A stretch of DNA of 47,300 nucleotides from an uncultured Bacilli bacterium (GTDB lineage Bacteria; Bacillota_I; Bacilli_A; RF39; UBA660). Where the stretch lies: positions 1 to 47,300 of the forward strand of contig CALVRI010000006.1 in NCBI GenBank assembly GCA_944358525.1, read 5' to 3'. The notes under the pieces are model-generated. The model saw nothing but the letters and a program-made list of their open reading frames with translations. It was not told where the DNA came from and did no database searches. The translations under genes were made by a program, and so were the position numbers. Of the stretch, positions 1-8,384 are shown in pieces; position 1 is the first letter of the stretch, and each line of letters begins with the position of its first letter.

Positions 1-89
1 TGGTGCACATGAAGGGACTTGAACCCATACGAAGATCACTCTTCTGCAGATTTTGAGTCTGCCGCGTCTACCAATTTCGCCACATGTGC
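1..89 (-). tRNA. tRNA-Leu (anticodon CAA)
   Basis: Read on the minus strand, this folds as a class II tRNA. The acceptor stem gcacatg (89-83) pairs with catgtgc and is followed by discriminator A and an encoded CCA at positions 3-1. The D-arm block is ggcgaaattggtagacgc, the usual Leu form. The anticodon stem gcaga/tctgc holds the loop ctcaaaa, giving anticodon CAA. There is a variable arm, and the T-arm is gggttcaagtccc. It would read UUG codons. The left end touches the window edge, but the CCA is complete. Confidence 0.95.
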
Positions 90-97
90 ATGTATAA

Positions 98-103
98 ATT
101 ATA
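98..103 (-). promoter_or_regulatory. -10 box for tRNA-Leu
   Basis: On the minus strand this is TATAAT, placed so that transcription would start about two bases before the tRNA 5' end at 89. The matching -35 position (about 121-126, TTAAAT) is weak. The placement is typical of tRNA promoters; the call is inferred from position and consensus. Confidence 0.5.
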
Positions 104-147
104 TCATATTTTTGAACGAAATTTAATATAAAAACATATAGATCATC

Positions 148-171
148 ATTTTTTAAAGATCTTTAAAAAAT
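148..171. repeat. 24-bp perfect palindrome between divergent genes
   Basis: A run of T, then aaagatcttt, then a run of A forms a perfect 24-bp palindrome centred between 159 and 160. It lies between the tRNA-Leu promoter on the minus strand and the extended -10 of the AIPR gene on the plus strand. It could be an operator for a dimeric regulator, or the remains of a bidirectional terminator. Nothing in the sequence decides between these. Confidence 0.6.
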
Positions 172-194
172 ATATAGAACATTTTTGCTTTTTG

Positions 195-203
195 TGATAT
201 ATT
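195..203 (+). promoter_or_regulatory. Extended -10 promoter of the AIPR gene
   Basis: TGATATATT is an extended -10 (TGn plus TATATT). No good -35 is seen 17 bp upstream. The start site would fall near 210, so the ribosome binding site gaggtgat lies almost at the 5' end of the message, leaving a very short leader. Confidence 0.45.
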
Positions 204-221
204 GTTTTTAGAGGTGATTTT

Positions 222-2192
222 ATGTATAGAGTCGACACTTTAAAAACGGTAATTAGACAAGCTATTAATAATATAATTGAAAGAGAAAACACTGAATATG
301 CTGAATTGAAAAAAATATATTTAGAAGTTGCTTATATTTTAAAAAAGGAAAACAATATAACACTGCAAAGTCAAATTAGAGGCCGTTTGCAAGAAAATTG
401 TATACAAACAAAATCATATATTGGTGAGAATTTATTTGAAACTAAAAAATTACGTTCTGGATTATGGAAAAACGTAGATAATCATGAAAAAAATTGTTTT
501 AAATATATTCGATATATTAAAAATTCTTATTTAGTTACTAATGATAATTGGGAACATTTTTATAAAGCACTTAATGTAGATGGAAAATATGTTTTGGAGA
601 ATAATGTTGATATATTATATGAAATAAAATTAAAAGAACAAATTGGAATTTGTAAGGCCAAAATAATAATTTTAGAGTTAAAAAAAATTCGTGAGTTGTT
701 AAGAAGTATGAAGAAAGTTGATAAATGTGAGGAGGGATATGGGACAGCATTTGAAGTGTTTGCTATTGCTGTTATTTATAATTTGAATTATGAAATTATT
801 ATTAATAAATATATTGTGCATGGGGATTATGATGGTGGTATTGATGCAATAGTTTATTTGAATGATAGCGATGAGGTGGATATATATCAAATAAAGTTAA
901 ATGAAATTTCTGATGTAGCATATGATATTATGAATAAAAATTATACGTTATGTGTTAGTGATGATGTGGTGCCAGAGAATGGTGCAGATTTGTACAATTA
1001 TATTTTAAAAAGAAAGATTTTACTTCAAAATAGGAAAATGAATTTAAAAACTATTTCTTGGAATTCTAAGAAAGATTCAAATATAACACCACTTGATATT
1101 TATAATATGTTTTTTAAAAACAAACTATTACCTAATAGAGATAACAATTTAACTTTATATATTGAAAAACCTGTTTTAAATTCGGCATATAATATTGCTT
1201 CTTATAAGGATAAAAATTATACTTTCTTTTTGAGTGCTGAAGAGTTAATAAAAGATATGCTTAATGCACTTGAAATACCTAAAAACAGTGATATATCATC
1301 AGTTGATTTTTCTAGATTCTTTTGTGATAATATTCGTGGCGCAATGCCTATTAATAAAAATATTTATAAAACTATAATTAAAGATCCTAATAATTTTATT
1401 AATTATAATGTCGGAATTGATATTACTGGAAAAGTAAGAGATTTGTCTTATCAATTAGAAATAAAGAATCCTATTATTAATAATGGTCAACAGACTATTA
1501 TGTCGTTAATTAAAACTAATATAAATTTAGATAAAATTATGCTTTGTATACATGTAAAAAATCAAAGTGATTTAATTGTGAAAAGCAATATTTCTATATT
1601 TACTAATGAACAAAAGCCTGTAAGACCAGTGGATAGATTGTCTGTCAATTATTTTATTCGTGATATACAGAAAAAAATTTTTGATGATGGAGAATATTTT
1701 TTGCAGATTTATTCTTCAGGTGATAGGGAAAATGATTATATTATTAATAGTATTTATGGAAATAAGGTAATAGTTTTGTCTGATTTTATAAAACTATATT
1801 TTGCTGTAATTACTACAAATTTAGGTGGTTGGAAAAATGCTTTTAATCAAGAATTAGAAAAAATTAATATTAATAAACCTTTTGATTTAAATTTATCTTT
1901 TAAAGTGTGCGAAAGTATTGTAAGGTTTGAAAGTTATTTAGACACTATTTCAGATAAGAGAGAAAGGGATAATTTGCGTAGTGCGGATTTGGCTTTTATG
2001 TATCTATTATGTAAAGAAAATTTATCAGTAGAGCAAGCGAGAAAGGTTATTGATATGATAAATAATGAATATTTTTATTCAAAACACACTAGTAAGTTGA
2101 TAGATGTATATAAAAGTTCGACTATTATGAATAGATTAAATAGACAACTTAAAAGATTTGAGAAAAATAATAAATTGGATTTAGTGAAATAA
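222..2192 (+). CDS. AIPR-family abortive-infection protein with a Mrr-like nuclease motif
   Basis: The 656-residue product looks like a phage-resistance protein of the AIPR family (PF10592). The diagnostic stretch runs from about residue 367, with a DNIRGAMPINKNIYKTI segment, then an NFINYNVGID segment, and ends in NGQQT at 421-425, the AIPR signature. Upstream, around residues 175-226, is a PD-(D/E)XK pattern: Glu178 in a helix, Asp208 in GGIDAI, and Gln223-x-Lys225 in YQIK, so a D...QxK nuclease is plausible. About 170 N-terminal residues have no motif I recognise. The start follows gaggtgat. It stands alone next to a tRNA gene, a common landing place for defence genes. AIPR proteins are linked to abortive infection; nuclease activity is inference. 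Confidence 0.85.
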   Translation: MYRVDTLKTVIRQAINNIIERENTEYAELKKIYLEVAYILKKENNITLQSQIRGRLQENCIQTKSYIGENLFETKKLRSGLWKNVDNHEKNCFKYIRYIKNSYLVTNDNWEHFYKALNVDGKYVLENNVDILYEIKLKEQIGICKAKIIILELKKIRELLRSMKKVDKCEEGYGTAFEVFAIAVIYNLNYEIIINKYIVHGDYDGGIDAIVYLNDSDEVDIYQIKLNEISDVAYDIMNKNYTLCVSDDVVPENGADLYNYILKRKILLQNRKMNLKTISWNSKKDSNITPLDIYNMFFKNKLLPNRDNNLTLYIEKPVLNSAYNIASYKDKNYTFFLSAEELIKDMLNALEIPKNSDISSVDFSRFFCDNIRGAMPINKNIYKTIIKDPNNFINYNVGIDITGKVRDLSYQLEIKNPIINNGQQTIMSLIKTNINLDKIMLCIHVKNQSDLIVKSNISIFTNEQKPVRPVDRLSVNYFIRDIQKKIFDDGEYFLQIYSSGDRENDYIINSIYGNKVIVLSDFIKLYFAVITTNLGGWKNAFNQELEKININKPFDLNLSFKVCESIVRFESYLDTISDKRERDNLRSADLAFMYLLCKENLSVEQARKVIDMINNEYFYSKHTSKLIDVYKSSTIMNRLNRQLKRFEKNNKLDLVK

Positions 2193-2288
2193 TTTTTATA
2201 ATTAAAAGGAAAATAATGTTATTGTATAGACTTTGAAAAAATCTTTGTAAATTTTAAACATATTATTAAATGGTAGGAGGGATAATAA

Positions 2289-2780
2289 ATGAAGGTTAGT
2301 CATGAGTTTGGACCATATATTAATAAAGATAGTAGAATTCTTATTTTAGGTTCTATTCCATCTGTAAAATCTAGAGAGTGTGGATTTTATTATATGCATC
2401 CACAAAATAGGTTTTGGAAAATAATAACTGATTTATTTGGCGATAATTATCCTGAAACAATAAATGAAAAAAAAGAATTTTTAAATAAGTACAAAATTGC
2501 TTTATGGGATGTGCTTGATAGTTGTGATATAGATGGATCGAGTGATAGTTCAATAAAAAAACCTAAAGTAAATGATATTAAGGGACTGATTAAAGACACC
2601 GATGTTAGATATATTTTTGTGACTGGTAAAAAAGCTTTAGAATTATATGATAGGTATTGTTATGATAATGTTTTAATTAAAGCTATTTATTTACCTTCGA
2701 CTAGTGGAGCAAATTGTGCTTTTAGTTATGATAAATTAAAGAAGAAATATGAAATAATTATAAAATATTTGAAAAAATAA
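2289..2780 (+). CDS. DNA-deoxyinosine/uracil glycosylase (UDG superfamily, HDG/MUG type)
   Basis: A 163-residue single-domain base-excision repair enzyme. The N-terminal motif ILILGSIPSVKSRECGFYY followed by HPQNRFW is the active-site and substrate-pocket region of the hypoxanthine-DNA glycosylase (UDG family 6) group. Near the C-terminus YLPSTSGANC matches the LPSTSPAN loop that inserts into the DNA helix. It would excise deaminated bases (hypoxanthine, possibly uracil) and leave an abasic site. Length is normal for the family. The ribosome binding site is taggagggat. It sits between the AIPR gene and the secretion locus and probably belongs to neither functionally. Confidence 0.88.
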   Translation: MKVSHEFGPYINKDSRILILGSIPSVKSRECGFYYMHPQNRFWKIITDLFGDNYPETINEKKEFLNKYKIALWDVLDSCDIDGSSDSSIKKPKVNDIKGLIKDTDVRYIFVTGKKALELYDRYCYDNVLIKAIYLPSTSGANCAFSYDKLKKKYEIIIKYLKK

Positions 2781-2798
2781 TATTTTTCTTTTTTTTTA
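2771..2798 (+). terminator. AT-rich intrinsic terminator after the glycosylase
   Basis: gaaaaa (2771-2776) pairs with tttttc (2783-2788) across a six-base loop, followed by nine T. The stem overlaps the stop codon. It is weak because it is all A-T apart from one pair, but it sits just before the promoter of the secretion locus. Confidence 0.5.
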
Positions 2799-2811
2799 TT
2801 GGAAAATAGGT

Positions 2812-2817
2812 TATAAT
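2812..2817 (+). promoter_or_regulatory. Putative -10 of the secretion locus
   Basis: TATAAT lies 28 bases before the first gene of the large block and just after the terminator at 2771-2798. No clear -35 is seen. The same TATAAT pattern precedes many starts in this window. Confidence 0.45.
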
Positions 2818-2844
2818 TATATTATAGGGAAGGGGCGGCTTAGG

Positions 2845-4452
2845 ATGATTTTAAGAAAACCTTATGCGTTTTTTATAAAATATTTTAAATTGCTACATGC
2901 TATTATTGCGGTTTTAGTGGCATTTTTGTTGTACCGTTCTTTTACACTTTATAATTTTTTTAGAACTTATGTAACGGATTATAGTTCGGCTTTAAATGAT
3001 TTAAATCCCCGTTCGCTTTTAAATATGTATAGTTTTTTGATGGTATTGGGGGTAATTGTAGTAATTATTATATTGTTGTCTGTAATGATTTATAAGAAAA
3101 AGCCAAAATTTCTTTATATTTATAGTTTGATTGTTTATGTTTTTGTAATTATTTTATTTGGTGTGACTTATCCAGTATTAAGAGATATAAGTGCTTCTAT
3201 TTTAGATATTCGTTTTTCTAGTGCATTACGTGATTTCTTCTTAATCGCAATTGTTGTACAAGCTATTGGTTTGATTTTGTATATTGTTAGATCGACAGGT
3301 TTTGACATTAAGCAGCTTGATTTTGGCTCAGATTTACAAAAATTAGATATTGATGAAAAAGATAGCGAAGAAATTGAAGTTGCTTTGGAATTTGATAAAA
3401 ATAAAATTAATAGACAAGTTAGGTATAAACTTAGACAGTTTAAGTATGTGTATGTTGAAAATAAGTTTTTAATTAATACAATTGGTGCGATTGCACTAGT
3501 TATAATTGCTTTTGTAATATATTTTAATATTGGTGTCTATACAGCATCGTATAGTCAAGGATCTTCTTTTAGTGCTAGTGGAGTTGTTATGAATGTAAAA
3601 GACACTTATTTGACACAAGAAGATCCTTTAGGTAATTCACTTACAGATGATATGATTTTGGTTGTTAAAGTGGATATTAAGAGTCAAGGTGGTATAAATC
3701 AAACTTTAAATACAGGGTTAGCAACTGTTAGAATTGATGATAAATCATATGGACAAGATGTTAATTATGCAAAAGAGTTATATGATTTAGGTTCACCATA
3801 TACTAGTCAAGAATTGACTGATGAGTTTAAAAGTTATATTTTGACATTTTTAATTCCTAAAGAAGATATAAATAAAAAAATGATTTTGAAATTTAATGAT
3901 AATGTTAGTTATGTAAAAGGCGAGATTGGAGCCAAAAATATTTTAGTTACTTTGAATCCTACCAATTTAAGTGAAAATGTAGATGGTGGTTCTAAAAAAC
4001 TTGGTGAAGAAGAGAGTTTTAATGATAGTATACTTGGCACTTCTTCATTAAAAATAAACAGTTTTGAAGTTGGTGATAAATTTCAATTAAGTTACAAATA
4101 TTGTTATGGAACGGATAAGTGTATTGATTCTACTGAATATGTTACACCAACAGCAACTGGCAATTACTTTAAAACATTAATGAAAATAAATGCAGATTTT
4201 TCTATTGATCAAAATATTAATAGTTCAGAAATATCTACGTTTGTGAGTTTTCTAAATACTTTTGGAACTATTAATTATAAAGTAAATGATAATTGGTCAT
4301 CTACTAAAATTAATACTCAATCAGTAAAACCTAAAGTGGCTAAAGATAATAATAATTATTATATTGAAGTTCCTAGTGAGGTTAAGAATGCTAGTGAGAT
4401 TAATTTTACATTTAAAATTCGAAATTATACTTATAAATATGTTTTAAAATAA
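2845..4452 (+). CDS. Polytopic membrane protein with large extracytoplasmic domain, first gene of the secretion locus
   Basis: A 535-residue protein whose family I do not recognise. There are hydrophobic helices near residues 16-36, 60-83, 89-110, 129-149 and 213-233. A charged, probably cytoplasmic linker lies between the fourth and fifth. After the fifth helix come about 300 residues rich in Ser, Thr, Asn and Asp, including an SSFSASGVVMNVKDTY stretch and a Cys pair in YKYCYGTDKCIDS, probably outside the cell. The topology, with a membrane base and a large outer domain, would suit a VirB8/TcpC-like or scaffold role, but no homology is claimed. It is followed by a second anchored exported protein 40 bases on. 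The ribosome binding site is gaaggggcgg. Confidence 0.6.
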   Translation: MILRKPYAFFIKYFKLLHAIIAVLVAFLLYRSFTLYNFFRTYVTDYSSALNDLNPRSLLNMYSFLMVLGVIVVIIILLSVMIYKKKPKFLYIYSLIVYVFVIILFGVTYPVLRDISASILDIRFSSALRDFFLIAIVVQAIGLILYIVRSTGFDIKQLDFGSDLQKLDIDEKDSEEIEVALEFDKNKINRQVRYKLRQFKYVYVENKFLINTIGAIALVIIAFVIYFNIGVYTASYSQGSSFSASGVVMNVKDTYLTQEDPLGNSLTDDMILVVKVDIKSQGGINQTLNTGLATVRIDDKSYGQDVNYAKELYDLGSPYTSQELTDEFKSYILTFLIPKEDINKKMILKFNDNVSYVKGEIGAKNILVTLNPTNLSENVDGGSKKLGEEESFNDSILGTSSLKINSFEVGDKFQLSYKYCYGTDKCIDSTEYVTPTATGNYFKTLMKINADFSIDQNINSSEISTFVSFLNTFGTINYKVNDNWSSTKINTQSVKPKVAKDNNNYYIEVPSEVKNASEINFTFKIRNYTYKYVLK

Positions 4453-4492
4453 TAAAACGATGTGTTATAATAGGAAGGGGGAGACGCAAAAA

Positions 4493-5113
4493 GTGGTTAA
4501 ACAAATTAAATATGTGATTTTTGTTTTAATATGCATGTGCGTTACTCCTTTGATCACACATGCTGAATGTGATTATCAAAGGCAAGCTGAACTTTCTAGA
4601 TTAGCTAGTAATGTTCAGTTAAGCTATGTTTATAATAAAGGAACTGGTTTTCAAGTTATAATGACTAATTTGACAAATGATTTATATGCGGTTGATATGT
4701 ATGGACAGATAATTAATGGTGGTGCAGAAAGAACATTTAGTTATGCAAGTGGTACAGTTTCTTTTGATATTTATGCTACTGATAAATCTTGTTCTGACAA
4801 TAAATTATTAACTAAAACAATTGATTTGCCTATATTAAATGCTTATTCTTATTCCGATGAGTGTAAAAGTTATCCTGGTTTTAGATATTGTCAAGTATGG
4901 GGAAGTTTTTCAATTACACAAGAACAGTTTACGCAAGAACTTGAGGAATATAAAAAAGAAGTAAATGATTCTTTTACTATTGCTGATGATGATTTAAATG
5001 TTTTAAAAATTATTTTAGATACTCTATCTAAGAATGTATTTATGTTTGTGTTTCTTGGGTCTTTAATTATTGTGGTGATTATATATTTACAAGTGAAAAA
5101 AAGGCATAAATAA
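4493..5113 (+). CDS. Secreted, C-terminally membrane-anchored protein of unknown family
   Basis: A GTG start at 4493 is preferred over an upstream in-frame ATG at 4460, because it follows ggaaggggga at a proper distance and begins a clean signal peptide (MVKQIKYVIFVLICMCV... cleaved near THA-EC). The product has 206 residues. The middle is a beta-rich outer domain with four Cys; the last 30 residues hold one transmembrane helix followed by KKRHK, so the C-terminus is anchored. No family is recognised. It lies between the polytopic protein and the 937-residue exoprotein, with a TATAAT at 4466-4471 that may be an internal promoter. Probably a surface component of the same apparatus. Confidence 0.65.
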   Translation: MVKQIKYVIFVLICMCVTPLITHAECDYQRQAELSRLASNVQLSYVYNKGTGFQVIMTNLTNDLYAVDMYGQIINGGAERTFSYASGTVSFDIYATDKSCSDNKLLTKTIDLPILNAYSYSDECKSYPGFRYCQVWGSFSITQEQFTQELEEYKKEVNDSFTIADDDLNVLKIILDTLSKNVFMFVFLGSLIIVVIIYLQVKKRHK

Positions 5114-5125
5114 TAGGAGGTCTTT

Positions 5126-7939
5126 ATGAAGAAAAAAATAAATGAAATTTTACTTATTTTAGCATGTTTAATTATTATGCCGGCAGTAATATTTGCAGAT
5201 GATGCTGGTGGTACTGGTTCTGGTGGTGGAGCTGGTGGTACTGGTGGTTCATCGGGCGGGTCTAATTCTATGTACTGGCAAAGTGGAACTCAGTCACAAG
5301 TTAGAGTTGCTGCTTACAGATTTGACTTAGTTTATAAGCCAAAAAATGGTAATAGATATATACTTAAAACTGTTGTTGCACAAGATAATAGTAGCGATAA
5401 TGCGGGAAGTTGGTGCGGTACAGGAAGATCGTTTTTGAAAGAAAGAGTTAAGGAATATACTTCTGCGGTTAATGCAACTGGTGGTAATGCGGTTTATGTT
5501 GAAAGTGGTCCACTCGTTGAATTGGCTAGAAGATTAAGTAATGGTGAAAAAATAGATGATATATTTAACGATAATAAAATAATAGACGAAGAAATAATTA
5601 AACTGTATATAAGAAGTTCTTTAGGCTTTAATATAGATCCAGATGAGATGACTCTTGAACAAGATGATAATCCTGGAACTTATGACTCTTTTGGGTATAG
5701 AATTTTAATTCAACAAATTCAGGTTTTTGCTAGTGGTGCCGAAGGACAAGAATGCTCAAGTTTTTATAAGTTTGCGGCAACAAGAAAAGATGTTACCGGA
5801 GATTCTAAACTTTTAAGAAGACTTACGGGAAATTCTTTGCCTGTTGAAATCGCTCCTTATAGAGTTCAAGGAATAGGGGAGGATTTGTGGACGACGAGAC
5901 CTGATATTGGGATTAGTAGTGGTGAAGTTCATGCTTTTAAACCTAATGAAACGGGACCACAAATTAGAAATAAAGCTAAATATTTTGCTGATTGGAATAA
6001 TGGATTGGGTTATAATATTTTGTGGTTTTCCAATGATCAATTTAGTTATGATTATTCTGTTGATGCTGCTTGTGTGAATTGTGAGTCAGATAATACCGAT
6101 AATAAGGCATACATTATTCAAGATATAACAGATTGGGATGCTATATTGGCTAGTAGAAGTTCTGATAATGAAAATGTCAAAGAATATTATCACAAAGGAA
6201 ATGGAGTTTATTGTAGAGAAGAATATACTGTTTATTTTCCAAACACAAATAATACAATTTATGTTGAGCCTGGCAGATACTTTACTTTAAACCCTTCAGC
6301 TGAAGCTTTGGATAAAATTGTTTCTTCTGCAGCTATTCCAAATATGAAACCTGTAAAGGTTGTAAAAAAAAGACAATGTAGAGTTAATTCTGAAGAAAAT
6401 TCTTCTAATTCAACTACTGTTTTAGATAGCTTTAGAAGAAAATCTGAATATGATTTTAAAGGTAAAACTGGGACAGTAAGTTTTAAATATAATGAACGAT
6501 ATGAAGATAGTCGTTATAATATGGATAATATGGAAGAATTGAGTGTGTATGAAGAACCAAATAATTATACTTATTCTATAGATAATGGTACTTTGAATAT
6601 GGAGGTTACTAGATATTATACTTTACCTAGCAATTATTATCAGTATATAAGAAAGCAAGATGGGCTTTCTATGAAAGTTAAACCATCGGCTAATTTAGGA
6701 CATTATATAAATGTTGGAATTCCTAATTTACCGGTTTCTTTCAATAACACTGGTGATAATGGTATTGCAGCTGATATACAATTTTTATTTGAATTACCTA
6801 CAAATGATCAATATTCAAAATTGGATGAAGCATATAAAGCCGATAATTCTTATTTAAAGACTGGTGAAGACTCTTCAAATATTTATAAAAGGTATGATGA
6901 AAATAAGTTGCGTGAAGGAGAAGATATAAGAAGTAGTGCGTGTGCAAAAATGTTTGGTGATGATAATCAAAATTTTAAAACTTGTGTAAATAACAGACAA
7001 AATAATTCGATTGGTGACATTGATAAGAATGCTAATTGTATTGTAAATAGTAAGATAACTACATCTACTAGATCGGGTTATTCATGTATAGTGTTAACTC
7101 CTAAGGAAACTGATGATTGTAGTAGTGAGGATGATGCGAATAGATTAGGTCTTGATTGGAATCCATATAATCAGACTTGTTGCCCGGTTGGAACAACATA
7201 TAATCCAACCTTAGGAAAATGTGAATCTAATAATGAGACGTGCCGAATAGAAAATGGTAAATATTATGATTTTGATGGTAATGAAATAACTAAAGAGGAA
7301 TATGATAGAATTTGTCCTAATTCTGAAAATGGTGATACATGCCGAATAGAAAACGGCAAATATTACGATTTTGATGGTAATGAAATAACTAAAGAGGAAT
7401 ATGATAGAATTTGTCCTTCTAATTTACCACCTACATGTGAAACTGATGGTGATTGCCCATATGGATGTTGTCCTTCTGGAGAATGTGCTCCAATGCCGGA
7501 TGGAACTTGTCCAGGATCAGGTGGTATAGATGTTATTTATAGAACTATTGATTTAGTAAATCCATTCCCTGGTCAAAACGCCGAACAGAGAAATACTGGA
7601 GCTAACTGGTGTAGTTACAATATAAGAACACAGAAAATTGATTGTAAATATAATAATCAAACGGTTAAAAATTATATTACTAGAGAAAAGGGTGGAACTG
7701 AGCATGGTGGAGAGGTTTACCGTGAGGATCATGTGTTATATGAAGTTACATTAGATTCTAGTACGATTGGCAAAGTTAGAGATTATAATGATAGTCATAA
7801 ATATGATGATTGGGATTTAGATTGTTTGGATAATGGAAGGGCATGTATTAGTGATTTTTTAAGAGATCAAGTTACTACTACAGGTAAATGCTCTAGAGCA
7901 AGTAAATCTACATTTTATACTTGTGATGAGGATGTTTAG
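5126..7939 (+). CDS. Large Cys-rich secreted protein (937 aa) with a tandem internal duplication
   Basis: A signal peptide (residues 1-24, ending IFA) is followed by a Gly/Ser/Thr linker (residues 27-46) and then some 880 residues with many Cys, Asn, Asp and Tyr. No transmembrane helix or sortase motif is seen at the C-terminus, so retention may be through partner proteins or disulfides. A 27-residue unit beginning TCRIENGKYYDFDGNEITKE occurs twice, 33 residues apart. It is followed by a compact Cys cluster (CPYGCCPSGEC). No enzyme motif is recognised. Its place, 17 bases before the next small pilin-like gene, suggests a surface or tip component of the apparatus. The start follows taggaggtct. 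Confidence 0.7.
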   Translation: MKKKINEILLILACLIIMPAVIFADDAGGTGSGGGAGGTGGSSGGSNSMYWQSGTQSQVRVAAYRFDLVYKPKNGNRYILKTVVAQDNSSDNAGSWCGTGRSFLKERVKEYTSAVNATGGNAVYVESGPLVELARRLSNGEKIDDIFNDNKIIDEEIIKLYIRSSLGFNIDPDEMTLEQDDNPGTYDSFGYRILIQQIQVFASGAEGQECSSFYKFAATRKDVTGDSKLLRRLTGNSLPVEIAPYRVQGIGEDLWTTRPDIGISSGEVHAFKPNETGPQIRNKAKYFADWNNGLGYNILWFSNDQFSYDYSVDAACVNCESDNTDNKAYIIQDITDWDAILASRSSDNENVKEYYHKGNGVYCREEYTVYFPNTNNTIYVEPGRYFTLNPSAEALDKIVSSAAIPNMKPVKVVKKRQCRVNSEENSSNSTTVLDSFRRKSEYDFKGKTGTVSFKYNERYEDSRYNMDNMEELSVYEEPNNYTYSIDNGTLNMEVTRYYTLPSNYYQYIRKQDGLSMKVKPSANLGHYINVGIPNLPVSFNNTGDNGIAADIQFLFELPTNDQYSKLDEAYKADNSYLKTGEDSSNIYKRYDENKLREGEDIRSSACAKMFGDDNQNFKTCVNNRQNNSIGDIDKNANCIVNSKITTSTRSGYSCIVLTPKETDDCSSEDDANRLGLDWNPYNQTCCPVGTTYNPTLGKCESNNETCRIENGKYYDFDGNEITKEEYDRICPNSENGDTCRIENGKYYDFDGNEITKEEYDRICPSNLPPTCETDGDCPYGCCPSGECAPMPDGTCPGSGGIDVIYRTIDLVNPFPGQNAEQRNTGANWCSYNIRTQKIDCKYNNQTVKNYITREKGGTEHGGEVYREDHVLYEVTLDSSTIGKVRDYNDSHKYDDWDLDCLDNGRACISDFLRDQVTTTGKCSRASKSTFYTCDEDV
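7238..7417 (+). repeat. In-frame 81-bp tandem duplication inside the 937-aa exoprotein gene
   Basis: Copy 1 spans 7238-7318 and copy 2 spans 7337-7417. Each codes for the same 27 residues, and the copies start 99 bp apart. Most of each copy is identical at the base level, with synonymous changes near the start (for example aatggt to aacggc). This indicates a fairly recent duplication kept in frame. Confidence 0.9.
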
Positions 7940-7956
7940 TTAGGAGGGGATAAAGC

Positions 7957-8358
7957 ATGAAGGAATCATTTTGGGGCATATTTGTGTTAGGCCTTGGTGT
8001 TATGTCAATATTCTTTATTGTTTTATTTCAAAACTTGACTAATACTGATGAGCACAATTCACAATTATTAAAAGAAGTAACCGAGGCATCTATGTGGGAT
8101 GCATTTGATTATGCTTCTTATAGGACTTCTGGTGAAATTAGAATAGATAGAGAAAAGTTCGTCGAAAACTTTATTAGAAGATATGCTGAAAGTGCTAGTA
8201 TGTCTAGACAATATACAATTAAGTTTTACGATATTAATGAGAAACCACCAAAAGTAAGCTTAAGTGTACAAAGCGGAGTGGTAGGTGTTGGAGGTAGCAC
8301 TCAAATAACATTTGATTTACAAAATAGAATCGATGCTATTTTGGAAGTACCTTATTAA
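7957..8358 (+). CDS. Small single-pass pilin-like/assembly protein
   Basis: A 133-residue protein with one N-terminal hydrophobic helix (about residues 7-26) and a soluble domain containing an amphipathic stretch (TEASMWDAFDYASYRTSGEI), then beta segments. It starts MKES, similar to three other small proteins in the block (12575, 12867 and 13361). It resembles small uncharacterised proteins found next to Tad genes in Firmicutes (I believe DUF5411, not verified). It has the TadE/TadF-like layout, with an N-terminal anchor and outer domain, but I see no clear prepilin-peptidase site. It is immediately followed by cpaB. The ribosome binding site is aggagggg. Confidence 0.6.
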   Translation: MKESFWGIFVLGLGVMSIFFIVLFQNLTNTDEHNSQLLKEVTEASMWDAFDYASYRTSGEIRIDREKFVENFIRRYAESASMSRQYTIKFYDINEKPPKVSLSVQSGVVGVGGSTQITFDLQNRIDAILEVPY

Positions 8359-8384
8359 AATAAAAGAAAAGAGAGGATGAGATT

